From Bradyrhizobium macuxiense (GTDB taxonomy: Bacteria > Pseudomonadota > Alphaproteobacteria > Rhizobiales > Xanthobacteraceae): a stretch of 34,046 nt of DNA. Shown one piece after another: positions 1 through 6,962 of the stretch (position 1 is the stretch's first letter; the number at the start of each line of letters is the position of its first letter). The notes below the pieces were generated by a model. It was not told where the DNA came from, ran no database searches, and saw only the letters and a list, made by a program, of their open reading frames with translations. The translations under genes were made by a program, and so were the position numbers. Location: the NCBI RefSeq assembly GCF_001542415.1, contig NZ_LNCU01000003.1:36011-70056 (forward strand), written 5' to 3'.

Positions 1-55
1 CCGCCATGTCAAGCCGATCCGGCGGAACCCTGGGGATGCCGGACGCCCGCAGGGG

Positions 56-1081
56 CTAGAAGCCGCCGGCGTTCTGGTCGGCGTTAACCTTGGAGCCCGC
101 CCTCGCCCGACGCGCGCTGTTGACCAATTGCCCCGGACGATCCTCGTTGGCGGGCCTGGCGGTGGCAAGCCGCAGCACCGCGGCATAACCCGGCTGCACC
201 TCCATCCGGTCGGCATACCGGCTTCCGGCCAGGATACGGTGGACGCGCGGCAGGTTGTAGCAGGGCACGTAGAACAGCAGGTGATGCTCGAGATGGTAGT
301 TCACATAATAGGGCGCAATGAAAAGACGTTCGAGAATATTCGCGTGCGTGGTGCGGGTATTGCGCAGGGGATCGGAGCTGTCGGGCACGACGGCATGTTC
401 GGCGATGTTGCGGATGCGCGTGATCACCATCATCCAGGTGAGTAGCGGCACCAGCCACAACAGCGGATAGGCCCACCACGCGCCGGCCGCGGCAAGACCT
501 GCGAACAGCACGGCGTTGGTCGCGCATTGCGGCCCGAGCTTGTCCCAGAAATTCGCGGCGCGCCGCGACGGCGGCCATTCCTTCGGCCCGAGCGCATTGA
601 GCAATTGCGCCTTGCGCTGCTGGTAACCCGTCTGTCCCGTGATATCGCGGAAGAACTTGCGGCGATAGCTCATCCGCGTGATCGGAAACGGCGCCGACAG
701 CACGAGATCGGGATCGTCCTCCTGCTGCGTCCGCGCGTGATGCTGCAGGTGATAGCGGCGATAGCCGCGGGTCTCGGCGAAGATCGGATAGGCGCAGAAC
801 CATTGGCTCAGCGCGAGGTTGGTCCGCTCGTCCGCCGAGAGACAGCCATGCGCACCGTCGTGCATCAGGATCGCAAGCCCGAGCTGGCGCGAACCGATGA
901 TTGCCACGGCAAGCAGATAGGTCAGCGGATTGGGCCACCACGCAACGAGGGCGATCGCACCCAGGATCAGGGCCCATGCATGCGCGATCAACGCTAAGCC
1001 CTTCCAGGTCGTGCGCTGCCGGACTGAAATCAGCTCATCCTCGGTCAGGAAATTGCGGGCACGCATACGAAGCGCGGTCAT
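56..1081 (-). CDS. Fatty acid desaturase (membrane di-iron family)
   Basis: This 341-residue protein carries the three histidine boxes of the membrane fatty acid desaturase superfamily: HDGAH at residues 74-78, HLQHH at 111-115 and HLEHH at 263-267. In that family the boxes bind two irons at the cytoplasmic face and use O2 to put a double bond into an acyl chain. Hydrophobic stretches lie at about 28-72 and 190-222, on either side of the first two boxes, as expected. Its ATG overlaps the stop codon of the upstream TetR gene as ATGA, which suggests translational coupling and control by that regulator. The C-terminal 40 residues are basic and low complexity and probably dispensable. Substrate and double-bond position cannot be read from sequence; a related hydroxylase or carotenoid oxygenase is possible but less likely. 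Confidence 0.9.
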   Translation of the reverse strand: MTALRMRARNFLTEDELISVRQRTTWKGLALIAHAWALILGAIALVAWWPNPLTYLLAVAIIGSRQLGLAILMHDGAHGCLSADERTNLALSQWFCAYPIFAETRGYRRYHLQHHARTQQEDDPDLVLSAPFPITRMSYRRKFFRDITGQTGYQQRKAQLLNALGPKEWPPSRRAANFWDKLGPQCATNAVLFAGLAAAGAWWAYPLLWLVPLLTWMMVITRIRNIAEHAVVPDSSDPLRNTRTTHANILERLFIAPYYVNYHLEHHLLFYVPCYNLPRVHRILAGSRYADRMEVQPGYAAVLRLATARPANEDRPGQLVNSARRARAGSKVNADQNAGGF

Positions 1082-1788
1082 GAGCTTGTCTCCCCGTCCG
1101 ATGAGGGTGAAGTGTTGGGGTCGCCGACCAGGCGAAGCCGCGTCGCGTCATGCGCCGCTATCGCCGTGGCTTGCTCGCCGAGCGCACGCAGCAGCTCGCC
1201 GCACATCTCCTCCGGCGCGCGGCCCATCGCAAAGCCTTCGACGATCACGCCGATCGCGACCGCCCAAAAGCGCCGCGAGCTCTCCTCGGGCGCGCGCAGC
1301 GTTCGCCAGCCATGCCGCTCGACCTGGCCCGCATAGGCCCGCGCGCCTTCGCTGTGCAGGCGCTCGATGGTGCGCTCGACCAGCGGCGCGAGGTCCTGCC
1401 GGCGCCTCGTTAGGGTCAAGGCTTCGGCGAAGAAGGCGACCGTGTCGGTCGCGGTCACCGTCTCCGCCAGCGCATGCGTGTAGTCGCGCGGCGTATGCGC
1501 CTTGAGGGCGGCCTGCTCGGTCGCGCGCGCCAGATACAACATGTCGCGGCAGGCGGCTTCGACGAACAACGCCTCCTTGGTGCGGAAGTAATAGGTGATC
1601 TGGCTCGGAAAGGCGTCGGCAGCTGCGGCAATATCGGAGATCGAGGTCCCGGAGAGGCCGCGCTCCTTGAAAAGACGGCTGGCGCCGTCGAGCAAGAGGG
1701 AGCGCATCTTGCGGCCCGCCGACCGCGTCGCGCGGACACCGTGCTTCGGATCGGCCGCAGGCATGCCGGCAACGGTCTCCGAACCCAT
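1078..1788 (-). CDS. TetR/AcrR-family transcriptional regulator of the desaturase
   Basis: A 236-residue TetR-type repressor. The helix-turn-helix lies at about residues 48-68 (TSISDIAAAADAFPSQITYY), followed by the usual YFRTKEALF segment. The rest is a helical ligand and dimerisation domain. The start chosen is the ATG at 1788, which has a strong ribosome site (AGGGAGGA) about seven bases upstream; a longer reading frame to 2124 would run through the palindromic operator and the rpsF promoter region, so it is rejected. The gene overlaps the desaturase by 4 bp. A perfect 7-bp inverted repeat sits in its promoter, so autorepression and co-regulation of the desaturase are likely. By analogy with Pseudomonas DesT the ligand could be an acyl-CoA, but that is inference only. 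Confidence 0.88.
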   Translation of the reverse strand: MGSETVAGMPAADPKHGVRATRSAGRKMRSLLLDGASRLFKERGLSGTSISDIAAAADAFPSQITYYFRTKEALFVEAACRDMLYLARATEQAALKAHTPRDYTHALAETVTATDTVAFFAEALTLTRRRQDLAPLVERTIERLHSEGARAYAGQVERHGWRTLRAPEESSRRFWAVAIGVIVEGFAMGRAPEEMCGELLRALGEQATAIAAHDATRLRLVGDPNTSPSSDGETSS

Positions 1789-1807
1789 GATCGTCCTCCC
1801 TGAGTTA

Positions 1808-1836
1808 TTTGTATGATATACAAACAAAAAAATCAA
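1808..1836 (-). promoter_or_regulatory. Promoter with TetR operator upstream of the TetR-desaturase pair
   Basis: On the minus strand a -35 candidate TTGATT (1831-1836) is 17 bp from a -10 candidate TACAAA (1808-1813). A perfect inverted repeat, TTTGTAT-GAT-ATACAAA (1808-1824), covers the spacer and -10. Its size and position fit a TetR dimer site used for autoregulation. The -10 match is only fair. Confidence 0.6.
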
Positions 1837-1922
1837 CGGCGAACTGTGGGATAACCGGGGTCCAAAGCGCCCCCGTGCGATCCCGCCCTCGCGATTCGCG
1901 GACGGCACGGGGCTGAGAACCC

Positions 1923-1950
1923 TTGCCTTCGCAGCCAAAATCCGTATAAA
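1923..1950 (+). promoter_or_regulatory. Predicted sigma-70 promoter of the rpsF operon
   Basis: TTGCCT (1923-1928) and TATAAA (1945-1950) are separated by 16 bp. This is the best promoter in the 350-bp gap between the divergent TetR and rpsF genes. It would give a leader of about 180 nt before rpsF, long enough to hold regulatory RNA structure. Confidence 0.55.
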
Positions 1951-2067
1951 GCCCGCCATCCGTGGGCCCCGGCCGGGAGCTGAACGGACGGTCTCAGCAA
2001 ATTCACCTGTTGATTTTGATGTGGCAGGGCCAGTCGGCCCGTCGTCCCGTGCTTCCGCCTTCTGAGC

Positions 2068-2100
2068 AGCTCGAGTCCTTTCCGAAGGTCTCGAAGGGCT
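2068..2100 (+). promoter_or_regulatory. Hairpin in the rpsF leader, possible autoregulatory RNA
   Basis: The leader can fold as AGC/GCT and TCGAG/CTCGA stems, then a T-T mismatch, then CCTT-TCCG-AAGG. An AGG bulge interrupts the 3' side between the two outer stems. It ends about 38 nt before the rpsF start. Autoregulatory leaders bound by the S6:S18 complex are known in many bacteria. I cannot confirm that this hairpin matches that motif; only the foldability and the position are seen. Confidence 0.35.
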
Positions 2101-2138
2101 TGTCGCCGGGAACCGCGCCAACACAGGAAAGGACTCCC

Positions 2139-2612
2139 ATGCCTCTTTACGAGCATGTCTTTCTCGCGCGTCAGGACGCGAGCACCCAGCAGGTGGATGA
2201 ACTGACGGCCCAGGTTTCGGGTATCGTCGAACAGGGCGGCGGCAAGGTCACCAAGACCGAGAGCTGGGGCGTGCGCTCCCTCACCTACCGCATGAACAAG
2301 AACCGCAAGGCGCATTTCGTGCTGATGAACATCGACGCTCCGTCGGCTGTCGTCACCGAGATCGAGCGCCAGGAGCGGATCAACGAAGACGTCATCCGTT
2401 ACCTCACCGTGCGCGTCGAAGAGCACGAGGAAGGCCCGTCGGCGATGATGCGCAAGGCCGACCGTGATCGCGAGCGCGATGACCGCGGCGGTGGTTTCCG
2501 CGGTGACCGCGAGGGCGGCTTCCGTGGTGACCGTGATCGCGACGGCGGTGGCTTCCGCGGCGATCGTGGCCCGCGCCGTCCGCGCGAAGAAGACGCAGCG
2601 ACCGAGGAGTAA
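2139..2612 (+). CDS. rpsF: 30S ribosomal protein S6
   Basis: The first 100 or so of 157 residues are a typical S6 ferredoxin-like fold ([13 protein letters not shown] at the start, then [18 protein letters not shown] at 43-60). S6 binds 16S rRNA in the small-subunit platform as a partner of S18, encoded 6 bp downstream. The start is the ATG at 2139, preceded by GGAAAGGA. The protein is longer than the 95-135 residues of many bacterial S6 proteins because of a charged C-terminal tail with three copies of GGFRGDR (118-124, 126-132 and 137-143), ending in an acidic EEDAATEE. Enlarged charged tails on S6 are common in Rhizobiales. First gene of the rpsF-rpsR-DUF2232-rplI operon. Confidence 0.97.
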   Translation: MPLYEHVFLARQDASTQQVDELTAQVSGIVEQGGGKVTKTESWGVRSLTYRMNKNRKAHFVLMNIDAPSAVVTEIERQERINEDVIRYLTVRVEEHEEGPSAMMRKADRDRERDDRGGGFRGDREGGFRGDRDRDGGGFRGDRGPRRPREEDAATEE

Positions 2613-2618
2613 AGAATC

Positions 2619-2858
2619 ATGGCTGATGCTGGTGCCCGCCGTCCGTTTTTCCGTCGCCGCAAGTCCTGCCCGTTCACGGGCGCGAATGCGCCGAAGATCG
2701 ACTACAAGGATTCCAAGCTGTTGATGCGTTACGTCTCCGAGCGCGGCAAGATCGTGCCGAGCCGCATCACGGCCGTCTCCGCCAAGAAGCAGCGTGAACT
2801 CGCCCGCGCCATCAAGCGCGCGCGTTTCCTCGGCCTCTTGCCCTACGTTATCAGGTAA
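2619..2858 (+). CDS. rpsR: 30S ribosomal protein S18
   Basis: A 79-residue S18 of normal length, starting with a basic [13 protein letters not shown] segment and containing the IDYKDSKLL and GKIVPSRIT motifs that contact 16S rRNA and S6. A single cysteine remains in RRKSCPF. It starts 6 bp after the rpsF stop and is surely co-transcribed with it, which matches the obligate S6:S18 dimer in the 30S platform. Confidence 0.98.
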   Translation: MADAGARRPFFRRRKSCPFTGANAPKIDYKDSKLLMRYVSERGKIVPSRITAVSAKKQRELARAIKRARFLGLLPYVIR

Positions 2859-2865
2859 TCGCCTT

Positions 2866-2905
2866 CGGCCGGCGGCGCGTGTCGCCGGCCGCTTATCTTC
2901 ATAAG
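2866..2905 (+). other. Two adjacent hairpins between rpsR and the DUF2232 gene
   Basis: A 9-bp GC stem (CGGCCGGCG with CGCCGGCCG, 2866-2891) is followed at once by CTTAT-CTTC-ATAAG (2892-2905). There is no run of T after the first stem, so it is more likely an mRNA stability or attenuating element inside the operon than a full terminator. Confidence 0.4.
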
Positions 2906-2984
2906 GCTTCCGGATCATCCGGTCGCCGATGGTTGGGGCTCTCGCAAGACGGCCTCTAACCGCTCGAAAGGAGCGGGACAGCTG

Positions 2985-3956
2985 ATGATCGGAATATTCA
3001 TCGTTGCAATTGCGGCCGGCGCTGCGTCGGCGTTGATGTTCGCCTCGATCATTTCGGGCGCGCTGATCTCGTTGCTGCTGTTCTATCTCGCGCCGTTGCC
3101 GCTGATGGTGACGTCGCTCGGCTGGGGTCCGCTTGCCGCCGCCATTGGCGGCATCGCCGCCGCCGCGGGCCTCGGCGCGATCTTCGGACTGCCTTACTGT
3201 ATCGCCTTTGCCGTGATGGTTGCCCTGCCCGGCTGGTGGCTCGGCCACCTGGCGCTGCTCGGACGGCCCGTCGCCGACACAACGGTTACCGCAGACGCCG
3301 AACCGGCTCCGCCACAGCTCGAATGGTACCCGATCGGCCGTATCCTGCTCTGGGTCGCGGTCTTCGCGGTCATCACCACGACCGGCGCGCTGCTGACGCT
3401 CGGCTCGGACGCCGAGACGATCAACGCCGAGCTGCGGCGCGGTCTGCTCAAGGTCTTCACTGCTGCCAACGGGCAACCCGGCGGAGACGTCGACCGGATC
3501 GTCGACCTGTTTGCGGCCTTTGCCCCGATCGCGGCAACGGTGATCGCGATGATCACGCTGGCGCTGAACCTGTGGCTCGCCGGCAAGGTCACGCTGACCT
3601 CGGGCCGTCTGAACCGGCCGTGGCCTGAGCTCCGCGCCACCGTACTGCCGCCGATGACGCTGGTCGCGCTGCTGGTGGCCCTTGCTTTGAGTTTCGTCGG
3701 CGGGCTTCTTGCCATGCTGGCGCAGATCGTCGCGACCGCGCTCGTGATCGTCTACGCGCTCGTCGGCTTCGCTGTGCTGCATACGGTGACGCAGTCGCTC
3801 AGCAGCCGCGGTTTCTGGCTGGCCTGCGCCTACACGGCCGTCGTCGTGTTCGGCTGGCCGATCGCCGCGATGGTGGCGCTCGGCATCGCCGACGCCCTGT
3901 TCGGATTGCGGCAACGCTACCTGCGCAGCAGGCCGCCGCCGCTGCCGGCGTCCTGA
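2985..3956 (+). CDS. DUF2232 (YybS-like) multispanning membrane protein
   Basis: A 323-residue, very hydrophobic protein with about eight membrane segments: clusters at residues 1-85, 115-140, 180-205 and 225-310. This length, the layout and the place between rpsR and rplI match the DUF2232 family, whose members often sit in this ribosomal operon in Alphaproteobacteria and near it in Bacillus (YybS). The biochemical role is not known. The start at 2985 has a GGGA ribosome site six bases upstream. It lies in the cytoplasmic membrane. Being embedded between ribosomal genes suggests expression tied to growth rate. Confidence 0.85.
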   Translation: MIGIFIVAIAAGAASALMFASIISGALISLLLFYLAPLPLMVTSLGWGPLAAAIGGIAAAAGLGAIFGLPYCIAFAVMVALPGWWLGHLALLGRPVADTTVTADAEPAPPQLEWYPIGRILLWVAVFAVITTTGALLTLGSDAETINAELRRGLLKVFTAANGQPGGDVDRIVDLFAAFAPIAATVIAMITLALNLWLAGKVTLTSGRLNRPWPELRATVLPPMTLVALLVALALSFVGGLLAMLAQIVATALVIVYALVGFAVLHTVTQSLSSRGFWLACAYTAVVVFGWPIAAMVALGIADALFGLRQRYLRSRPPPLPAS

Positions 3957-4007
3957 CATCAGTTCCCACCACTCGATCCAATACTTAGCATCTAAAGGAG
4001 AACCAAA

Positions 4008-4607
4008 ATGGAAGTCATTCTGCTGGAGCGCGTCGCCAAGCTTGGCCAGATGGGCGAGATCGTTCGCGTCAAGGACGGGTATGCCCGCAATTTCCTGCTC
4101 AAGCGCGGCAAGGCGCTGCGCGCCACCGAGGCGAACCGCGCCAAGTATGACGGCATGAAGGCCGAGCTCGAGGCCAACAACATCCAGGCCAAGGGCGAAG
4201 CTGCCAAGGTCGCCGAGCAGATCGACGGCCGCGACATCATCATCATCCGCCAGGCCTCCGAGTCCGGCCAGCTGTTCGGCTCGGTCTCGGTGCGCGACAT
4301 CGTCGCTGCGCTCGCCGCCGACGGCGTCACGGTTTCGCGTCCGCAGGTCTGGCTGGACTCGCCGATCAAGGTGATCGGCGCCCAGAAGGTCACGATCGCC
4401 GTGCATCCGGAAGTCGAGGCCAGCGTCAACGTGACGGTCGCCCGCTCCGCCGAAGAGGCCGAGCGCATCAAGCGCGGCGAGGACATCTCGACCCGCCAGG
4501 AAGACCAGGACGCCGCCGCCGAGGCGCTCGCCGCGGCCGGCGAGTTCTTCGATCCGGAAGCCCAGCACGACGAGGCCGAGCCGGCTCCTGCCGCCGAAGA
4601 GCAGTAA
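4008..4607 (+). CDS. rplI: 50S ribosomal protein L9
   Basis: The N-terminal L9 domain is plain ([19 protein letters not shown], then [15 protein letters not shown]), followed by the long connecting helix and the C-terminal RNA-binding domain ending near residue 150. L9 binds domain V of 23S rRNA and spans to neighbouring ribosomes. At 199 residues it is about 50 longer than the E. coli protein because of an acidic, alanine-rich tail (residues 155-199) seen in Rhizobiales. A near-perfect ribosome site, AAAGGAG, precedes the start. Last gene of the operon, followed by a terminator 26 bp later. Confidence 0.97.
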   Translation: MEVILLERVAKLGQMGEIVRVKDGYARNFLLKRGKALRATEANRAKYDGMKAELEANNIQAKGEAAKVAEQIDGRDIIIIRQASESGQLFGSVSVRDIVAALAADGVTVSRPQVWLDSPIKVIGAQKVTIAVHPEVEASVNVTVARSAEEAERIKRGEDISTRQEDQDAAAEALAAAGEFFDPEAQHDEAEPAPAAEEQ

Positions 4608-4633
4608 GCGCGTCCGCATCGCGCAACGGACTG

Positions 4634-4660
4634 AAGCCCGGCCCGATCAGGCCGGGCTTT
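4634..4660. terminator. Bidirectional intrinsic terminator after rplI
   Basis: A perfect 10-bp inverted repeat, AAGCCCGGCC and GGCCGGGCTT, with loop CGATCA and a short T run after it. It separates convergent rplI and the thioesterase gene; the stop codon of the latter (4647-4649) lies in the loop, so the same hairpin can end transcripts from both sides. Confidence 0.85.
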
Positions 4661-5108
4661 GGATTCGTGCCGCGGCCGCGTCGTCGAGCATCGCAATCGA
4701 CGCCAACGCGGTCGCGGTGTGTTTCTCCTTGCCGTCGATCACGCAGAACACGTCGGCCGCGACCACCGCGACCTGACGCCCCGGCTTGATCACCCGCGCC
4801 CGGCAGATCAAGCGATCGCCCGACGCCGGCGACAGCAGGTTCAGTTTGTACTCCGCCGTCAGCGCCGGCCGGCCGCGCGACGTCGCGGCGGCAATCGTCG
4901 TGGCATTGTCGACCAGAAACGCCGTCACCCCGCCGTGAAACAGGCCATGCTGCTGCAACAGCTCGGGCCGCCGGTCGACCGCGAGCGTACAGGCCCCGCG
5001 CGACAGCTCCGCCAGTTCGGCGCCGACATGGCTCATGAAGCCCTGGCGACCGACATCGTCGCGGATCCTGGTTTCGATCGGCGCAAAGTCCGGATCGGTT
5101 TCGCTCAT
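4647..5108 (-). CDS. PaaI-family hotdog thioesterase
   Basis: A 153-residue single hotdog domain. The signature LFHGGVTAFLVDNATTIAA at residues 56-74 has HGG (58-60) and Asp67, which match the PaaI/YdiI-type acyl-CoA thioesterase active site. Later segments LTAEYKLNLLSPASGD and VVAADVFCV fit the central strands. These enzymes hydrolyse acyl- or aryl-CoA thioesters in the cytoplasm; the substrate is not evident here. The start at 5108 has AGGAGGGA upstream and forms an ATGA overlap with the TetR gene before it. That pairing suggests the thioesterase is the main target of the regulator. Its stop lies inside the rplI terminator. Confidence 0.88.
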   Translation of the reverse strand: MSETDPDFAPIETRIRDDVGRQGFMSHVGAELAELSRGACTLAVDRRPELLQQHGLFHGGVTAFLVDNATTIAAATSRGRPALTAEYKLNLLSPASGDRLICRARVIKPGRQVAVVAADVFCVIDGKEKHTATALASIAMLDDAAAARIQSPA

Positions 5109-5710
5109 GATGTCCCTCCTGCTCCGTTCGCCGCGCCGGGCGCCACTACCGCGCGGATCGCGCAGGCGATCAGCGTCTCGGCATGCTCGCGCGGGTCGCC
5201 GCGGTCGCGGCCCGACAGATAGGCCCGGCAGAAGATCTGCGCCGGCCCGATGATCTGGCTGAAGAACAGCGTCGCGCTCATCGGCAGCAACTCGCCGCGC
5301 GCAAGCAGCGGCGCGCGCCAGCGCTCGATGCCCTCGGCCAGCCGCGCATTCTCGGTACGCTGAGCGCCGCGCACTTCCTCGGTCCACTCGCTGCGGGAGA
5401 TCTCGAACAGAAAGCGTGCCTCGCGCCGGCTCGTCACCACCCAATCGAGATGGGCGCGGATCAGCCGCGCGACGCCCTCGCTCGCACCGCGGGTTGCGTC
5501 AACCGAGCTCACGATCGCGGCGTGGTAGCTTTGCAGTATCTCCAGGAACAGGGTTCCGGCGAGCTCCTTCTTCGAGGCGAAGAAGTGGAAGAAGCTGCCG
5601 TTCGAGGCCCGCGCCCGGGTCCGGATCGCGGCCACCGTCGCGCCTTCGAAGCCGTCCCGGTCGAACACCGCCAGTCCCGCTGCCAGCAGATCTTCGCGCG
5701 CCGTGGTCAC
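5105..5710 (-). CDS. TetR/AcrR-family transcriptional regulator of the thioesterase
   Basis: A TetR-type repressor of 201 residues from the GTG at 5710. The helix-turn-helix is at about 24-44 (ATVAAIRTRARASNGSFFHF), followed by FASKKELAGTLF. I choose the GTG at 5710 because GGGAGGA lies nine bases before it. A GTG at 5740 would add ten residues, but the likely -10 element overlaps it. The gene ends in an ATGA overlap with the thioesterase. The operator and promoter just upstream indicate autoregulation. The C-terminal half (SQIIGPAQIFCRAYLSG) is a ligand domain without a recognisable specificity. Confidence 0.88.
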   Translation of the reverse strand: MTTAREDLLAAGLAVFDRDGFEGATVAAIRTRARASNGSFFHFFASKKELAGTLFLEILQSYHAAIVSSVDATRGASEGVARLIRAHLDWVVTSRREARFLFEISRSEWTEEVRGAQRTENARLAEGIERWRAPLLARGELLPMSATLFFSQIIGPAQIFCRAYLSGRDRGDPREHAETLIACAIRAVVAPGAANGAGGTS

Positions 5711-5738
5711 CGTTCTCTTTCCTCCCGACTGGATGTCC

Positions 5739-5768
5739 ACTCTAGAGCGCTGCTCTAGTGATAGTCAA
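5739..5768 (-). promoter_or_regulatory. Promoter with TetR operator upstream of the TetR-thioesterase pair
   Basis: Minus-strand TTGACT (5763-5768) and TAGAGT (5739-5744) are 18 bp apart. A perfect inverted repeat, CTAGAGC-GCT-GCTCTAG (5742-5758), fills most of the spacer and overlaps the -10. Binding there would block RNA polymerase. The arrangement mirrors the desaturase operator at 1808-1824 but the sequence differs, so the two regulators should not cross-talk. Confidence 0.65.
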
Positions 5769-5805
5769 AAATTTGCCCGGCTGTGACAGCCGGGCATTGG
5801 CAATT

Positions 5806-6699
5806 TTACTTCGACATCGGCGCTTCGGGCGTCCCGGCCGGGCTCGGAGCCGGTGCTGCGGCCGTGACCGGCGGCGGCGCTGGGGCCGGAGCGGGTGACG
5901 CGGCCGCCGCCGGGCTTGGCGTCGGCGCAGGCGCGGCAGCAGCCGGAGGCGCCGGCGTCACCGGCGGAACAGGATCGGACCGCAGCGGGGTCGATTCGCT
6001 GCTTTCCTTGGGCGTGTCGACCTTGGCGGTGCCGGATGCGGGCTTGGCGCTCGCCGGCTTTTCGGTTTCGCCCTTCTCCTCGCCCTTGGCGGCTTTCGGT
6101 TCATCCTTGGGAGTCTCGCCCTTCGCCGCCTCGTCGGACTTCTCCTCCACCGCCTTGCCGCGACGGCCGAGCTTGTGGCGCGACGGCTTGCCCTCGCTCG
6201 CGGCTTCGGGAGCCTGTCCCTCGGCCGGATTGACGCCTTCCTGAGACTCGCTCGGGCGCGCCATGCGCTTGCCCTTGTGGCGGGGATGTCCTTCGCCCGG
6301 CGCCAAACCGTCAGCGTCCGGCTTGCCCGCCTCTTGCGCTGCACCCTGACGCTGCCGGCGGCCGGGACGCTCGGACTGCTGACCATCCACGGCGCGCTCC
6401 CGCGCATCCTTGGGCCGATCCCTGCCCTGATAACGGGGGTCGTTGGCGCCGTTGGAGATCAGGTAGGACGCGAGCACGCCGGCCATGTCGCTGGACGTTG
6501 TGTAGTGCTGGCGCAGGAAACCGGGCAGCGAGCCGGGCGGCACGGTCTTCAGCAGGCCGCGCGGGCTCTTGTGGCACGCGGTGCAGGCACCTGCGAAGAT
6601 TTGGGAGGGGCTCTTGCCGGCCTCGAGGTTTTGCGCATGCGCCGAAAGGCAGCCAACCAGAAGCGTCACCGTCGCCAGACTGAGGGCTCGGCTCAACAT
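5806..6699 (-). CDS. Exported CxxCH (cytochrome c-like) protein with a long low-complexity tail
   Basis: A 297-residue protein. Residues 1-22 are a signal peptide (LATVTLLVGCLSAHA). It contains both a signal peptidase I site after AHA and a possible lipobox LVGC at Cys17, so a soluble periplasmic form and a lipoprotein are both possible. A haem-binding CTACH motif lies at 39-43 in the context FAGACTACHKSPRG, as in small c-type cytochromes. The folded part seems to end by about residue 100. The remaining 190 residues are rich in Lys, Glu, Ala and Pro and end in proline-alanine repeats, suggesting an extended periplasmic or wall-spanning arm. The start at 6699 has GGAG ten bases upstream. It diverges from the cyclopropane synthase gene. 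The function is unknown; electron transfer is inferred from the haem motif alone. Confidence 0.75.
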   Translation of the reverse strand: MLSRALSLATVTLLVGCLSAHAQNLEAGKSPSQIFAGACTACHKSPRGLLKTVPPGSLPGFLRQHYTTSSDMAGVLASYLISNGANDPRYQGRDRPKDARERAVDGQQSERPGRRQRQGAAQEAGKPDADGLAPGEGHPRHKGKRMARPSESQEGVNPAEGQAPEAASEGKPSRHKLGRRGKAVEEKSDEAAKGETPKDEPKAAKGEEKGETEKPASAKPASGTAKVDTPKESSESTPLRSDPVPPVTPAPPAAAAPAPTPSPAAAASPAPAPAPPPVTAAAPAPSPAGTPEAPMSK

Positions 6700-6841
6700 T
6701 CGCGTAAGTCTCCAGATTCCGGGAAAATCGCCGCCAGTGTCCATGGATCGGCCGCGGCGGTCACCTTTTATCCGATTATCCTGCGAATGGAAGCGCATCA
6801 ATGACACATCCACGCAATTGTCACATTTTGGAATATCGGCT

Positions 6842-6870
6842 TTGACCACAATGCAATAGCGCGATCTAAT
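6842..6870 (+). promoter_or_regulatory. Strong predicted sigma-70 promoter of the cyclopropane synthase gene
   Basis: TTGACC (6842-6847) and TCTAAT (6865-6870) are 17 bp apart, each five of six to consensus. Transcription would begin near 6877, which leaves both start-codon candidates of the downstream gene (6903 TTG and 6963 ATG) inside the transcript. Confidence 0.65.
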
Positions 6871-6962
6871 TCCATGCCTATCTTTGTAGTGATGGGGACA
6901 CGTTGGAGCGCACCGCTCCGATTGTGTCGGGTGCAGCAGCTTGCCGTTCCGTTGGTGTGTCG

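Noticed and set aside
2866..2891. Intrinsic terminator between rpsR and the DUF2232 gene
   Set aside because: The stem is strong but no T run follows, and the next genes of the operon lie on the same strand without an evident promoter of their own.
1833..4619. Open frame of about 930 codons on the minus strand
   Set aside because: It lies antisense to rpsF, rpsR, DUF2232 and rplI. The product is rich in Arg, Gly, Asp and His with no domain pattern.
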